From contig NZ_CP126741.1 of NCBI RefSeq assembly GCF_030246905.1, positions 2,790,001-2,854,000 of the forward strand: 64,000 nucleotides of DNA, in the 5' to 3' direction. Each line of letters starts with the position of its first letter. The stretch's first letter is position 1. Shown piece after piece: positions 7,888-15,800 of the stretch. Source of the DNA: Microbacterium sp. zg-Y818 (GTDB taxonomy: Bacteria; Actinomycetota; Actinomycetes; Actinomycetales; Microbacteriaceae). Both the position numbers and the translations under genes were made by a program. The notes under the pieces are model-generated. The model searched no databases and was not told where the DNA came from. It saw nothing but the letters and a program-made list of their open reading frames with translations.

Positions 7888-9672
7888 TCAGGTGAGCCCG
7901 GTCTGGGTCATGTGCAGGCGCGCGTAGCGTCCGTCGGCGGCGAGCAGGTCGTCGTGCGTCCCCTGTTCGACGATGCGGCCCTGCTCCAGCACGACGATGC
8001 GGTCGGCCATGCGCACGGTCGAGAGCCGGTGGGCGACGACGAGGGTCGTGCGCCCGCGCATGAGGCGGCCGAGCGCCTCTTTCACCAGCTCTTCGGACTC
8101 GGGGTCCAGGGCGCTCGTGGCCTCGTCGAGCAGCAGGATGCGGGGGTCCCGCACGAGCGCGCGGGCGATGGCCAGGCGCTGGCGCTGACCGCCCGACAGG
8201 CGCGCTCCGCGCTCGCCCACGACGGCGTCCCAGCCGCGCGGCTGCGCGCTGACGAACTCCCACGCGTTGGCGTCGCGCAGCGCCTGCTCGATGCGCTCGT
8301 CGCTCACGTCGGGGAGGCCGTAGGCGATGTTCTCGCGGATGGTGCCCTCGAACAGCACCGACTCCTGCGGCACGACCGACACCGACCGCCGCACCGTTCG
8401 CAGGTCCAGCTGCTGCATGTCGGCGCCGTCGAGCAGGATGCGCCCCGTCGTCGGCCGCAGGAACCCCAGCACCATGTTCAGCAGCGTGGACTTGCCCGAC
8501 CCGGAGGATCCGACGAAGGCGAACGTGCGGCCGGCGGGGATGTGCAGGTCGATGTCGTGCAGGGCGTCGTCGTCGGCGCCGGAGTAGCGGTGCGAGGCGC
8601 GTTCGAGCACGATGTCGCCCGTCACGGCCGACACGGCCCGCTTGCCCTCGTTCTGCTCGAGGTCGGGCTCCTGCAGCACCTCGGCGATGGAGCGCACCGA
8701 CTCGAGGCCTCGCGCGCCCACGGGGATCAGCATCAGCAGCTGGGTGAGCCCTTGGGTGAGCAGCGTGAAGTAGGTCGAGAGCAGCACGACTTCGCCCGGC
8801 GAGATGGGAAGGATGCCGGTGAGCGAGAACACCGCTGCGAGCACGAGGCATCCGACCCCGAGCAGCTGCATGGCCACCCACGAGATCGAGGCGACGTGGC
8901 CGTTGAGCATGTCGAGATGCAGACCCGCGCGGCGCACCCCCTCGGCGCCGGAGCTGACGCGGGTGACGGCGGTTTCCTCCAGGCCGTGCGCGCGGGTGAC
9001 GGGGATGAGCGAGGCCATCTCCCCCACCCGCGCCGACAGCGTCTCGACCTCGCGGCGGAAGACCTCGTTGCGAGTGCGGGAGCGGTTGCGCATGCCCCAG
9101 CGGATGCCGATGGCGATCGGCACCGCGAGCGCGTACACCGGCAGGAACTGGGGCACGGCGATCGCCGTCATCGACAGTGCGCCGATCATGACCATCGTGG
9201 CCGACAGCAGCGGATGGGTCACCTGCTGCAGCATCAGCTCGACGTTCTCGACGTCGCGCACCACCTTGGTCTGCACGATCGCGGCGCTCATGCGCGTGTG
9301 GTAGCCGATCGACAGGCTCTGCAGGCGCGCCGCGAGGGCGTTGCGCAGGTCCGCGCCGGTGTCGCGGACGACCGTCATGAAACTGCGCGTGTAGAGGATG
9401 TGGTTCGGGTAGTTCTGCAGCAGCAGCACCACCGCCAGCGCGAACCACCAGAGCACCGCGGTGACCTCGCCCCCGCCCGCGACGATGTCGATGATGGCGG
9501 CGGTGATGACCGGGAGAAACCACATCGGGATCTCTTTGACGGCGAACGCGCTCACCGCCAGCGCCATGCGCCCGGGTCGGCGCGCGAGCAGCCGCAGGAC
9601 CGATCGGGCCGGATGAGCGCCGTCGATCAGGTCCAACGAGCTGGAAAGCGGTTTCCGTGGCACGATGTCCAT
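7888..9672 (-). CDS. ABC transporter, fused permease and ATPase (exporter-type half transporter)
   Basis: Up to 594 residues: six membrane helices in the first 330 or so residues, then an ATPase domain with Walker A GSSGSGKST, Q-loop VVPQES, signature LSGGQRQRLAIARAL, Walker B ILLLDEATSALD and the H-loop AHRLSTV. This is the type IV (exporter) layout with both domains on one chain, probably a homodimer. It is the first gene of the operon running to the cupin at 5097. Start: ATG 9672, or GTG 9663, which sits 7 nt after a TACGAT -10 element (minus strand, 9676-9671) and would make the message leaderless. The LacI-type operator at 9643 lies inside the first codons. Its cargo is not known. Confidence 0.85.
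   Translation of the reverse strand: MDIVPRKPLSSSLDLIDGAHPARSVLRLLARRPGRMALAVSAFAVKEIPMWFLPVITAAIIDIVAGGGEVTAVLWWFALAVVLLLQNYPNHILYTRSFMTVVRDTGADLRNALAARLQSLSIGYHTRMSAAIVQTKVVRDVENVELMLQQVTHPLLSATMVMIGALSMTAIAVPQFLPVYALAVPIAIGIRWGMRNRSRTRNEVFRREVETLSARVGEMASLIPVTRAHGLEETAVTRVSSGAEGVRRAGLHLDMLNGHVASISWVAMQLLGVGCLVLAAVFSLTGILPISPGEVVLLSTYFTLLTQGLTQLLMLIPVGARGLESVRSIAEVLQEPDLEQNEGKRAVSAVTGDIVLERASHRYSGADDDALHDIDLHIPAGRTFAFVGSSGSGKSTLLNMVLGFLRPTTGRILLDGADMQQLDLRTVRRSVSVVPQESVLFEGTIRENIAYGLPDVSDERIEQALRDANAWEFVSAQPRGWDAVVGERGARLSGGQRQRLAIARALVRDPRILLLDEATSALDPESEELVKEALGRLMRGRTTLVVAHRLSTVRMADRIVVLEQGRIVEQGTHDDLLAADGRYARLHMTQTGLT
9643..9656. promoter_or_regulatory. LacI-type operator, rhamnogalacturonan regulon site 2
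   Basis: GGAAAGCGGTTTCC, 6 of 7 palindromic positions. It lies within the first codons of the ABC transporter gene, just downstream of its presumed transcription start, and about 75 bp upstream of the divergent acetylesterase gene. It can therefore serve both directions. Confidence 0.75.
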
Positions 9673-9729
9673 CGTAGTGAGGGCACCTCGCCCGTGGCAC
9701 GCCCTCGACGGATTCTCTCGGGAGACACC

Positions 9730-10401
9730 ATGACCTATCACCTCGCCGGCGACTCGACCGTCGCCCCCATGAAGCGCGGCGAAGAGCCGATGGCGGGCTG
9801 GGGCGAGGCGCTGGGTGACGCGCTCGGGCAGCCGGTGCGCAATCTCGCCTTCGGCGGCGCCACCACGGCGTCCTTCGTCGCGTCCGGCTCATGGGCGACG
9901 CTCCTGTCCGAGGTCGTCGCGGGTGACACGGTCGTCATCCAGTTCGGTCACAACGATCAGAAGGACCCGCAGCTCGCCGCCCGCGGCGGCTACGCCGACA
10001 GGCTGCGCGGATTCGTCGACGATGTGCGGGCGCACGACGCCGTCACGGTGCTGTGCACGCCGTGCGAGCGCCGCTGGTTCGACGGGGAGCGGGTCACCCC
10101 GACCCACGGCGACTACCCCAACGCCGTACGCGATCTCGCCGCCGACCTCGGGGCGGCGCTCATCGACCTCACCGTCTTCACGACGTGGCTCTACGAGGAT
10201 CTCGGGCCTGCGGCATCCACCCGCCTGCTGTCGCACTACGCCCCGGGCGAGGCCGTCGCGTGGCCCGAGGGGCTCGCGGACGACACGCACTTCCGCCTGG
10301 AGGGGGCACGGCGCATCGCCGCGTTCGTCGCCCGCTCGCTGCGCGCGATCGAGCGCCGGGACGGCGACGCGCCTGCCCGCGGGTCGCAGCTGGTCAGCTG
10401 A
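9730..10401 (+). CDS. rhgT: Rhamnogalacturonan acetylesterase (CE12, SGNH hydrolase)
   Basis: A 223-residue SGNH/GDSL hydrolase of the RhgT/YesT type that removes acetyl groups from rhamnogalacturonan I. Block I is LAGDSTVA with nucleophile Ser9; block II is NLAFGGATTASF; block III is VIQFGHNDQKD with the conserved Asn; block V is DDTHFRLEGA, giving the Asp184-x-x-His187 pair. The GDSTV start and QFGHNDQK block are the CE12 hallmarks. There is no signal peptide, so it should act inside the cell on imported oligosaccharides. A Gly-Gly-Gly-rich SD (GGGAGACACC) precedes ATG 9730. It is divergent from the ABC operon, with the shared LacI-type operator between. Confidence 0.88.
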   Translation: MTYHLAGDSTVAPMKRGEEPMAGWGEALGDALGQPVRNLAFGGATTASFVASGSWATLLSEVVAGDTVVIQFGHNDQKDPQLAARGGYADRLRGFVDDVRAHDAVTVLCTPCERRWFDGERVTPTHGDYPNAVRDLAADLGAALIDLTVFTTWLYEDLGPAASTRLLSHYAPGEAVAWPEGLADDTHFRLEGARRIAAFVARSLRAIERRDGDAPARGSQLVS

Positions 10402-10407
10402 TCCGGC

Positions 10408-11451
10408 TCAGGCGAAGGGCAGCGCCGTGGGACGCTGCCTTCCCGCATGCGTCACGCTCGGCCATCGCGGGTCGACGGTGAGCACCTCGACGCCGCTGTC
10501 GGTGACCAGCACCGTGTCCTCGACCTTCGCCCCCGGCGCACTCGGATTCCACGCGAACGCCTGGTCCACGGCGATCAGGTCCAGAGTCTGGGCCGTTGCC
10601 CGCGGGTCGCGGCCGGCGTAGCCGGTCGGCCCGCCCTGGTGGTGGCGGGTCCACTCCTCGGCGTCGAACCCGTGCGCACCGTAGGCCGCGCAGCCCCGGG
10701 CGAACGCGTGGGCCAGAACGGCGCCGGGCCGCGTGGCCGCGAAGAAGTCCTTCTCCACGGCGAGGATCCGCTCGTCATCCGGCCCGGCCGCCCCGACCCA
10801 CCGCGTGACGTTCGCGATGAGGCCGTGCCGCCGACCGCAGACGACGAGCATCGCACGGTCGCCCAGGGGCGCGTCAGTCGGCAAGGGGTGACGGTGCGCG
10901 TGACGCGAGCGGCCCGCCACGAGGATCACCAGCGGGTCGATGCCTCGTCCGGCGAGCGCCGCAGCCAGCACCGACGCCGCACCGCGCTCGCTGCTTTCAG
11001 GGGTGAGCGTGGCCGCGGCATCCGTCATCGCCTCTGCGGTCTGGCGACCGAGCAGCCGATACCGGTCGCGCTCCCCCGGCAGCAGGGTCGCCCGCGCGGC
11101 GCGCAGCGACTGGGCGAGTGCGGCCTCGGCCGCGGCAGGACCGGCGGCCGCAGCCGCATCTGCGGGAGGCGTCTGCCACGGCACGCGCACGATGCGCGCC
11201 GCGTCGCCCGGGAGCAGCTCCTCTTCGGCCAGACGCTCGGCCTCGTTCGCCGCGACGAAGAGGTGGTCGCCGTCTGCGCCGACCCGCACCGCCAGCACCG
11301 GGGGGCCCGCCAGCGAGACGTGGGTGCGCACGCCGTCGAGGTACCAGGACACCGCCTCGTGCGAGGTGAGGACAAGCGCGTCGGCGCCGGCCTCGGAGCG
11401 CACCCGGGCGAGGCGCTGCTGCTTGACTCTTCGATCGGCGAGGGAAGGCAT
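10408..11451 (-). CDS. M24-family peptidase-like protein, metal ligands apparently altered
   Basis: A 347-residue protein with the creatinase/Xaa-Pro peptidase layout: an N-terminal domain (residues 1-130; LVLTSHEAVSWYLDGV) and a pita-bread C-terminal domain. The late HHQGGPTGYAGRDPR and FAWNPSAPGAKVEDT blocks are typical for one M24 subgroup. The two metal-binding aspartates expected in the D-x-G and D-x-TR positions are not seen: the strand reads MLVVCGRRHG and the next NVTRWVG. It may be inactive as a peptidase or have another reaction. Convergent with rhgT (6 bp apart) and divergent from the LacI gene across a LacI-type operator, so it belongs to the pectin regulon. Confidence 0.7.
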   Translation of the reverse strand: MPSLADRRVKQQRLARVRSEAGADALVLTSHEAVSWYLDGVRTHVSLAGPPVLAVRVGADGDHLFVAANEAERLAEEELLPGDAARIVRVPWQTPPADAAAAAGPAAAEAALAQSLRAARATLLPGERDRYRLLGRQTAEAMTDAAATLTPESSERGAASVLAAALAGRGIDPLVILVAGRSRHAHRHPLPTDAPLGDRAMLVVCGRRHGLIANVTRWVGAAGPDDERILAVEKDFFAATRPGAVLAHAFARGCAAYGAHGFDAEEWTRHHQGGPTGYAGRDPRATAQTLDLIAVDQAFAWNPSAPGAKVEDTVLVTDSGVEVLTVDPRWPSVTHAGRQRPTALPFA

Positions 11452-11468
11452 GCACGCGTCCGTTCTAG

Positions 11469-11482
11469 GGAAAACGATTTCT
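11469..11482. promoter_or_regulatory. LacI-type operator, rhamnogalacturonan regulon site 3
   Basis: GGAAAACGATTTCT, 5 of 7 paired positions, lies between the divergent M24-like gene (start 11451) and the LacI gene (start 11528). A TATGGT -10 for the LacI gene follows at 11491-11496. This position suggests autoregulation of the LacI protein. Confidence 0.65.
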
Positions 11483-11527
11483 CGCCATAGTATGGTCTCG
11501 GGACACCAGATCGGAACGGAGCGCGTC

Positions 11528-12529
11528 ATGCGCAGGACGACGAGCAAGGCCACCATCACCGACGTGGCGCGCCGAGCCGGGGTGTCCCTGTCGACGGTGT
11601 CGCGCGTCATGAACGGCAATGCCACGGTCGATGCCGGACTGGCCGAGCGCGTGCGCGCCGCCGCTGTCGAACTCGGCTACACCGCCAGCCCGCTCGCCAG
11701 GAGCCTGGTGCTCGGGCGCACCCAGACCATCGCCGTGGTCGTGCCCGACCTCGCCAACCCGACCTTCCAGGAGATCCTGCGGGGCCTCAGCCGGGCGGCC
11801 GCGGGCGACGGCTATCACGTGCTCATCGCCGACTCCGCCGAGCAGGTCGATGAGGAGCGGGTGCTCGCCGCCGAGACGCGACGGCGCACCGACGGCGTGG
11901 TGCTGTGCGCCCCGCGCATGCCCGACGACGAGCTGGGCGCCCTCCTTCCCGCTCTCTCCCCCGCCGTGGTGGTCAACCGGCCGCCGCAGGCCGGTGCCCC
12001 CGTGGTGGCCGCCGACTACCGCACCGCCTTCGCCGACCTCATCGACCACCTGTACGGGCTCGGCCATCGCCGGCTGGTCTATCTCGCCGGCCTCGCGCGC
12101 AGCGCCTCCAACGCGGCACGGCTCGCCGCTCTGGCCGATGCCCGCGCGGCCCACACCGACCTCGAGATCACCGAGGTGGCGTGCGGCGTCGACTTCGACA
12201 GCGGCGCGGCCGCCGCAGCGGCCGTTCGCCGCAGCGGTGCGACGGGCGTGCTCGCTTTCAACGACCTCGTCGCGATGGGCCTGCTGTCGGCCCTCGCCGA
12301 CCGAGGGGTGCGGGTACCCGAGGACCTCTCCGTCGCCGGCTTCGACGACATCCCCTTCGCGCAGTACACGACTCCGCCGCTGACGACGGCGGCCGTGCCG
12401 GCGTCGGACCTCGGCGCCCGCGCCTGGCAGGCGATGCATGCGCTGCTCACCGGCGGCGACGCCGAGGCGGCGGTCTCGCTCATCCCGCGCCTCATCGTGC
12501 GCGCGAGCACCGGCCGCGTCCCCGCCTGA
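11528..12529 (+). CDS. LacI-family transcriptional regulator (presumed rhamnogalacturonan-locus regulator)
   Basis: A 333-residue LacI protein. The N-terminal helix-turn-helix is TITDVARRAGVSLSTVSRVM (residues about 8-27), with the hinge helix ASPLARSLVLGRT; the rest is a periplasmic-binding-protein-like sensor domain ending in FDDIPFAQYTTPPLTT. SD GGAG lies 7 nt before ATG 11528. Its gene is surrounded by genes with GGAAAnCGnTTTCC sites, including one in its own promoter, so it is the natural regulator of all of them. The inducer is probably a galacturonate- or rhamnogalacturonan-derived sugar; this is inferred. Confidence 0.85.
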   Translation: MRRTTSKATITDVARRAGVSLSTVSRVMNGNATVDAGLAERVRAAAVELGYTASPLARSLVLGRTQTIAVVVPDLANPTFQEILRGLSRAAAGDGYHVLIADSAEQVDEERVLAAETRRRTDGVVLCAPRMPDDELGALLPALSPAVVVNRPPQAGAPVVAADYRTAFADLIDHLYGLGHRRLVYLAGLARSASNAARLAALADARAAHTDLEITEVACGVDFDSGAAAAAAVRRSGATGVLAFNDLVAMGLLSALADRGVRVPEDLSVAGFDDIPFAQYTTPPLTTAAVPASDLGARAWQAMHALLTGGDAEAAVSLIPRLIVRASTGRVPA

Positions 12530-12537
12530 GCCCTCCG

Positions 12538-12551
12538 CCGGGAGATCCCGG
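12538..12551. terminator. Weak hairpin after the LacI gene
   Basis: CCGGG-AGAT-CCCGG forms a 5-bp GC stem just after the LacI stop codon. There is no T run, so termination is only a possibility. Confidence 0.25.
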
Positions 12552-12580
12552 GGCTTGCCCGGCACCCCGCCAATCCTCCG

Positions 12581-12604
12581 TGCTACGCTGAGAAAACGTT
12601 TCCT
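12581..12604 (+). promoter_or_regulatory. Extended -10 promoter with LacI-type operator, regulon site 4
   Basis: TGCTACGCT (12581-12589) is an extended -10 (TGn-TACGCT); no good -35 is visible. The operator AGAAAACGTTTCCT (12591-12604; 6 of 7 paired) follows at once and would cover the transcription start, a classic repression position. It controls the five-gene galacturonate operon 12629-18359. Confidence 0.7.
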
Positions 12605-12628
12605 GACCAGCACACACGAGGGCGACCG

Positions 12629-13966
12629 ATGACGAAGACCCGCTACGCGCTTCTGGGCGCCGGCCACCGCTCGCAGATGTACGTCGATGCGATCACGGGC
12701 GACTATGCCGACCGGGCCGACCTCGTCGCCGTCTGCGAGCCGAACCCGGTGCGCGCGGCCCACGCCGTCGAGCGGGCCGTGTCTCGGGGCGCCGCCGCCC
12801 CCACGGCGTGGGAGCCCGACCGCCTCGAGCAGATGATCGCCGCCGAGCGCATCGACCGGGTTGTCATCTGCGCCCGCGACGACCTGCACGCCGAGCTCAT
12901 CGTGCGCTCCCTCGACGCCGGAGCCGACGTCGTGGTGGAAAAGCCCCTCACGATCGATGCCGCCAGCGCCGCCGCGATCGAGGATGCCGTCGCGCGCACC
13001 GGGCGCTCCGTGGTGCTGACCTTCAACTATCGGTACTCGCCCCGCAACAGCGCGCTGCGCCAGGTCATCCAGGACGGCCTCATCGGCGAGGTCACCTCGA
13101 TCGACTTCTCGTGGATGCTCGACACCAAGCACGGCGCGGACTACTTCCGCCGCTGGCACCGCGAGAAGGAGCACTCCGGCGGCCTGCTCGTGCACAAATC
13201 CAGCCACCACTTCGACCTCGTCAACTGGTGGATCCGGCAGCAGCCGCGCCGCGTCTACGCCTCGGGCGGGCTGCGGTTCTACGGCGCCGACAACGCCGCC
13301 CGCCGCGGACTGGGCGATCGACCCGACCGCGGCACGCACGGGGGCGACCACGACCCGTTCGAGCTCGACCTGCGCGACGACCCGCGTCTGCAGGCGCTGT
13401 ACCTCGACGCCGAGCACCACGACGGCTACCTGCGCGACCGCGACGTCTTCGGCCCCGGCATCACGATCGAGGACAACCTCGCCCTGGTCGTCGACTACTC
13501 CGGCGGCGCGACGCTGTCGTACTCCCTCAACGCGCACGCGCCTTGGGAGGGCTACCGAGTGGCCGTCAACGGCACCCTCGGCCGCGCCGAGCTCGAGGTC
13601 GTCGAACGCGGCGCCGTGCTCGTGGACGAGGGCCTTCACCCCGTCATCGATCCGAGCGCGGTGGATGCCGCAGGCTCGGCATCCCTGCGCCCCCAGGGGG
13701 AGCGCCTGCTGGTGCAGCGCCACTGGGAAGAGGCCGTCGAGGTGCCGATCGAGAACGCCGCAGGTGGGCACGGCGGCGGCGACGCGCTGCTGCTGTCGGA
13801 CGTCTTCGTCGGCCCCGGTGACGATCCGCTGTCCCGGCCCGCGGACTGGACAGACGGCCTGCGCTCGATCGCCGTCGGGATCGCCGGCAACCGCTCGCTC
13901 GAGACCGGCCTGCCGGTGCGGATCGACGAACTCGGCATCGCCCTGCTCGGACAGCCGACCCGATGA
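12629..13966 (+). CDS. Gfo/Idh/MocA-family oxidoreductase (copy 3, long form)
   Basis: A 445-residue member, longer than copies 1 and 2. N-terminal YALLGAGHRSQMYVDAI Rossmann motif, VVICARDDLHAELI, VVVEKPLTID with the catalytic Lys near residue 106, and a C-terminal domain with FNYRYSPRNSALRQVI and HKSSHHFDLVNWW. The long C-terminal part with GGDALLLSDVFVG resembles members that act on larger glycosides. It is first in an operon whose other genes form the oxidative galacturonate route, all overlapping or nearly so (ATGA at 13963). It might oxidise galacturonate itself or a galacturonosyl oligomer; unresolved. Confidence 0.8.
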   Translation: MTKTRYALLGAGHRSQMYVDAITGDYADRADLVAVCEPNPVRAAHAVERAVSRGAAAPTAWEPDRLEQMIAAERIDRVVICARDDLHAELIVRSLDAGADVVVEKPLTIDAASAAAIEDAVARTGRSVVLTFNYRYSPRNSALRQVIQDGLIGEVTSIDFSWMLDTKHGADYFRRWHREKEHSGGLLVHKSSHHFDLVNWWIRQQPRRVYASGGLRFYGADNAARRGLGDRPDRGTHGGDHDPFELDLRDDPRLQALYLDAEHHDGYLRDRDVFGPGITIEDNLALVVDYSGGATLSYSLNAHAPWEGYRVAVNGTLGRAELEVVERGAVLVDEGLHPVIDPSAVDAAGSASLRPQGERLLVQRHWEEAVEVPIENAAGGHGGGDALLLSDVFVGPGDDPLSRPADWTDGLRSIAVGIAGNRSLETGLPVRIDELGIALLGQPTR

Positions 13967-14904
13967 GCCGCATCGTCGTCACCGGCGGCGCGGGCCGTCT
14001 CGGCCGCAGCCTTGCCGCGGGCTTGGCCACGGCCGGGCACGACGTGCTGTCGCTGGACCGCGACACCTCCCCCGAGCTCGCCCGCGCCGGCGTCGACCAG
14101 GTGTCGATCGACCTGTGCGACGCGCAGGCCACCCGTGACGCCCTCGAAGCCGCCCGCAGCGACGCGGTCGTGCACCTCGCCGCCATCGCCGTGCCCTTCA
14201 GCGCTCCGGAAGACGTGATCCTGCGCACCAACGCCGCCCTCGCCGTCTCGGTGCTCGGCGGCGCGGTGGCCGCAGGCGTGGGCAAGGTGGTCGCGGCATC
14301 CAGCCCGACCGTGCTCGGCTACAACGCACCCACGGGGTGGGTGCCCGACCGGTTTCCGCTGGACGAACAGACCCCGCCCCGCCCGTGGAACGCGTACGCG
14401 CTGTCGAAGCTCGTCATCGAGCAGACGGTCGACATGCTGCGCCGGCAGACGGGTGACGCCGTGCGGTTCGCCTCGTTCCGGCCCTGCTACGTGCTGACGC
14501 CCGAGGAGTGGGCCGGCGCCCCGACACAGCAGGGGCACACGGTGCGCGAGCGCCTGGACGATCCCGCGCTGTCGGCGCCGGCACTGTTCAACTACGTCGA
14601 CGCGCGCGACGTCGCCCGCTTCACCGACACGCTGCTGGCCGCCCTCCCCGACATCCCCAACGGCGAGACCTTCTTCGTCGGCGCCGACGACGCCCTCGCC
14701 CGGGAGCCCCTCGCCATGCTCATCCCGCGGTTCCACCCCGGCACCGACGACGTCGCCGCCGAGCTCACCGGCACCGCGCCGGCCTTCTCCAGCGCGAAGG
14801 CGCTGCGGCTGCTGGGCTGGGCTCCGCAGCACCGCTGGCGGGACGAACTCGCCCGCACCGACGCCTGCGACCCCCTCACCACCCGAAAGGACGTGCCCGC
14901 ATGA
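13963..14904 (+). CDS. NAD-dependent epimerase/dehydratase, candidate uronate dehydrogenase
   Basis: A 313-residue extended short-chain dehydrogenase. VTGGAGRLGRSLA at residues 6-18 is the NAD-binding motif, VVHLAAIA follows, and the catalytic pair is in NAYALSK (Tyr-x3-Lys). The G-x-LG layout, the ASSPTVLGY strand and short size fit uronate dehydrogenases (Udh), which turn galacturonate into galactaro-1,5-lactone. The downstream cycloisomerase, KdgD and semialdehyde dehydrogenase are exactly the later steps of that route. It overlaps both neighbours by 4 bp (13963-13966 and 14901-14904). The family also includes sugar-nucleotide epimerases, so the Udh role rests mainly on context. Confidence 0.6.
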   Translation: MSRIVVTGGAGRLGRSLAAGLATAGHDVLSLDRDTSPELARAGVDQVSIDLCDAQATRDALEAARSDAVVHLAAIAVPFSAPEDVILRTNAALAVSVLGGAVAAGVGKVVAASSPTVLGYNAPTGWVPDRFPLDEQTPPRPWNAYALSKLVIEQTVDMLRRQTGDAVRFASFRPCYVLTPEEWAGAPTQQGHTVRERLDDPALSAPALFNYVDARDVARFTDTLLAALPDIPNGETFFVGADDALAREPLAMLIPRFHPGTDDVAAELTGTAPAFSSAKALRLLGWAPQHRWRDELARTDACDPLTTRKDVPA

Positions 14905-15800
14905 ACTTCGACGGCATCCTCTTCTTCCCCGTCACCCCGTTCGACACCGCGGGGCGGGTGGACACCGACCTGCTGGCCACGCACGTCGCCACCGGGCTCT
15001 CCCACGCCCCCGGCGGCATCTTCCCCGCCTGCGGCACGGGCGAATTCCACGCCCTCAGCGCCGCCGAGGCCACCACGGTGACCCGCACGGCCGTGGCGAC
15101 CGTCGCCGGCGCCGTGCCGGTCGTCGCGGGGGCGGGAGGCCCGCTCGGGCACGCGCTGGAGGTGGCCCGCGGTGCGGCCCACGCCGGAGCCGACGCACTG
15201 CTGGTGCTGCCGCCATACCTCGTCGGCGGACCGCAGGCCGGGCTCGTGGCCTACGTCGAGGCGATTGCCGCGGCATCCGACCTGCCGGTCATCGTCTACC
15301 ACCGCGGCAACGCGCAGTTCACCCCCGCGTCGGTGCGTCGCCTGCTCGAGAACCCGAAGGTCATGGGCTTCAAGGACGGCGTCGGCGACATCGGTACCGC
15401 CCAGCTGATCGTGCGCGCAGTGGCGCAATCGGGCCGCGACGACGTCGCGCTGTTCAACGGTCTGCTCACCGCCGAGCTCACCCAGGGCGCCTACCGCGGC
15501 ATCGGCATGCCGCTGTATTCGTCGGCGGCGTTCGCGATGATCCCCGAGGTGGCGGGCGCCCACTACCGCGCCTACGTCGACGGCGACGAGGCCCGGCGCC
15601 TCGCCCTCGTCGACGGCTTCTACGCGCCCCTCGTGGCCCTGCGCGACGAGACCCCCGGCTTCGGGGTGTCGCTCATCAAGGCGGGGCTGCGCCTCGGGGG
15701 CCTGCCCGTCGGCGGCGTCCGGCCCCCTCTCGTCGACCCGACCCCCGAGCAGGAGGCGCGGCTGGCCGACATCCTCGACGCCGGTCGGGCCCTCCTGTGA
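14901..15800 (+). CDS. kdgD: 5-dehydro-4-deoxyglucarate dehydratase (KdgD), DHDPS family
   Basis: A 299-residue class I aldolase-fold dehydratase/decarboxylase converting 5-keto-4-deoxyglucarate to 2-ketoglutarate semialdehyde, water and CO2. Schiff-base Lys158 is in MGFKDGVGD and Tyr133 in VIVYHRGN, the typical KdgD strand (VIVYNR-like). The N-terminal substrate loop is GGIFPACGTGEFHAL, matching the G-G-TGEF motif of KdgD rather than the G-TTGE of dihydrodipicolinate synthases. The start overlaps the stop of the dehydrogenase (ATGA), and its stop overlaps the next GTG start by 4 bp. The product goes to the aldehyde dehydrogenase at 16917. Confidence 0.85.
   Translation: MNFDGILFFPVTPFDTAGRVDTDLLATHVATGLSHAPGGIFPACGTGEFHALSAAEATTVTRTAVATVAGAVPVVAGAGGPLGHALEVARGAAHAGADALLVLPPYLVGGPQAGLVAYVEAIAAASDLPVIVYHRGNAQFTPASVRRLLENPKVMGFKDGVGDIGTAQLIVRAVAQSGRDDVALFNGLLTAELTQGAYRGIGMPLYSSAAFAMIPEVAGAHYRAYVDGDEARRLALVDGFYAPLVALRDETPGFGVSLIKAGLRLGGLPVGGVRPPLVDPTPEQEARLADILDAGRALL

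Noticed and set aside
7876..9729. Long N-terminal extension in frame with the acetylesterase
   Set aside because: This part is antisense to the ABC transporter. The CE12 protein begins at ATG 9730 with its block I motif 9 residues later.
11465..13771. Open frame of 768 codons on the minus strand
   Set aside because: Antisense to the LacI and Gfo/Idh genes; low-complexity composition and no recognisable motif.
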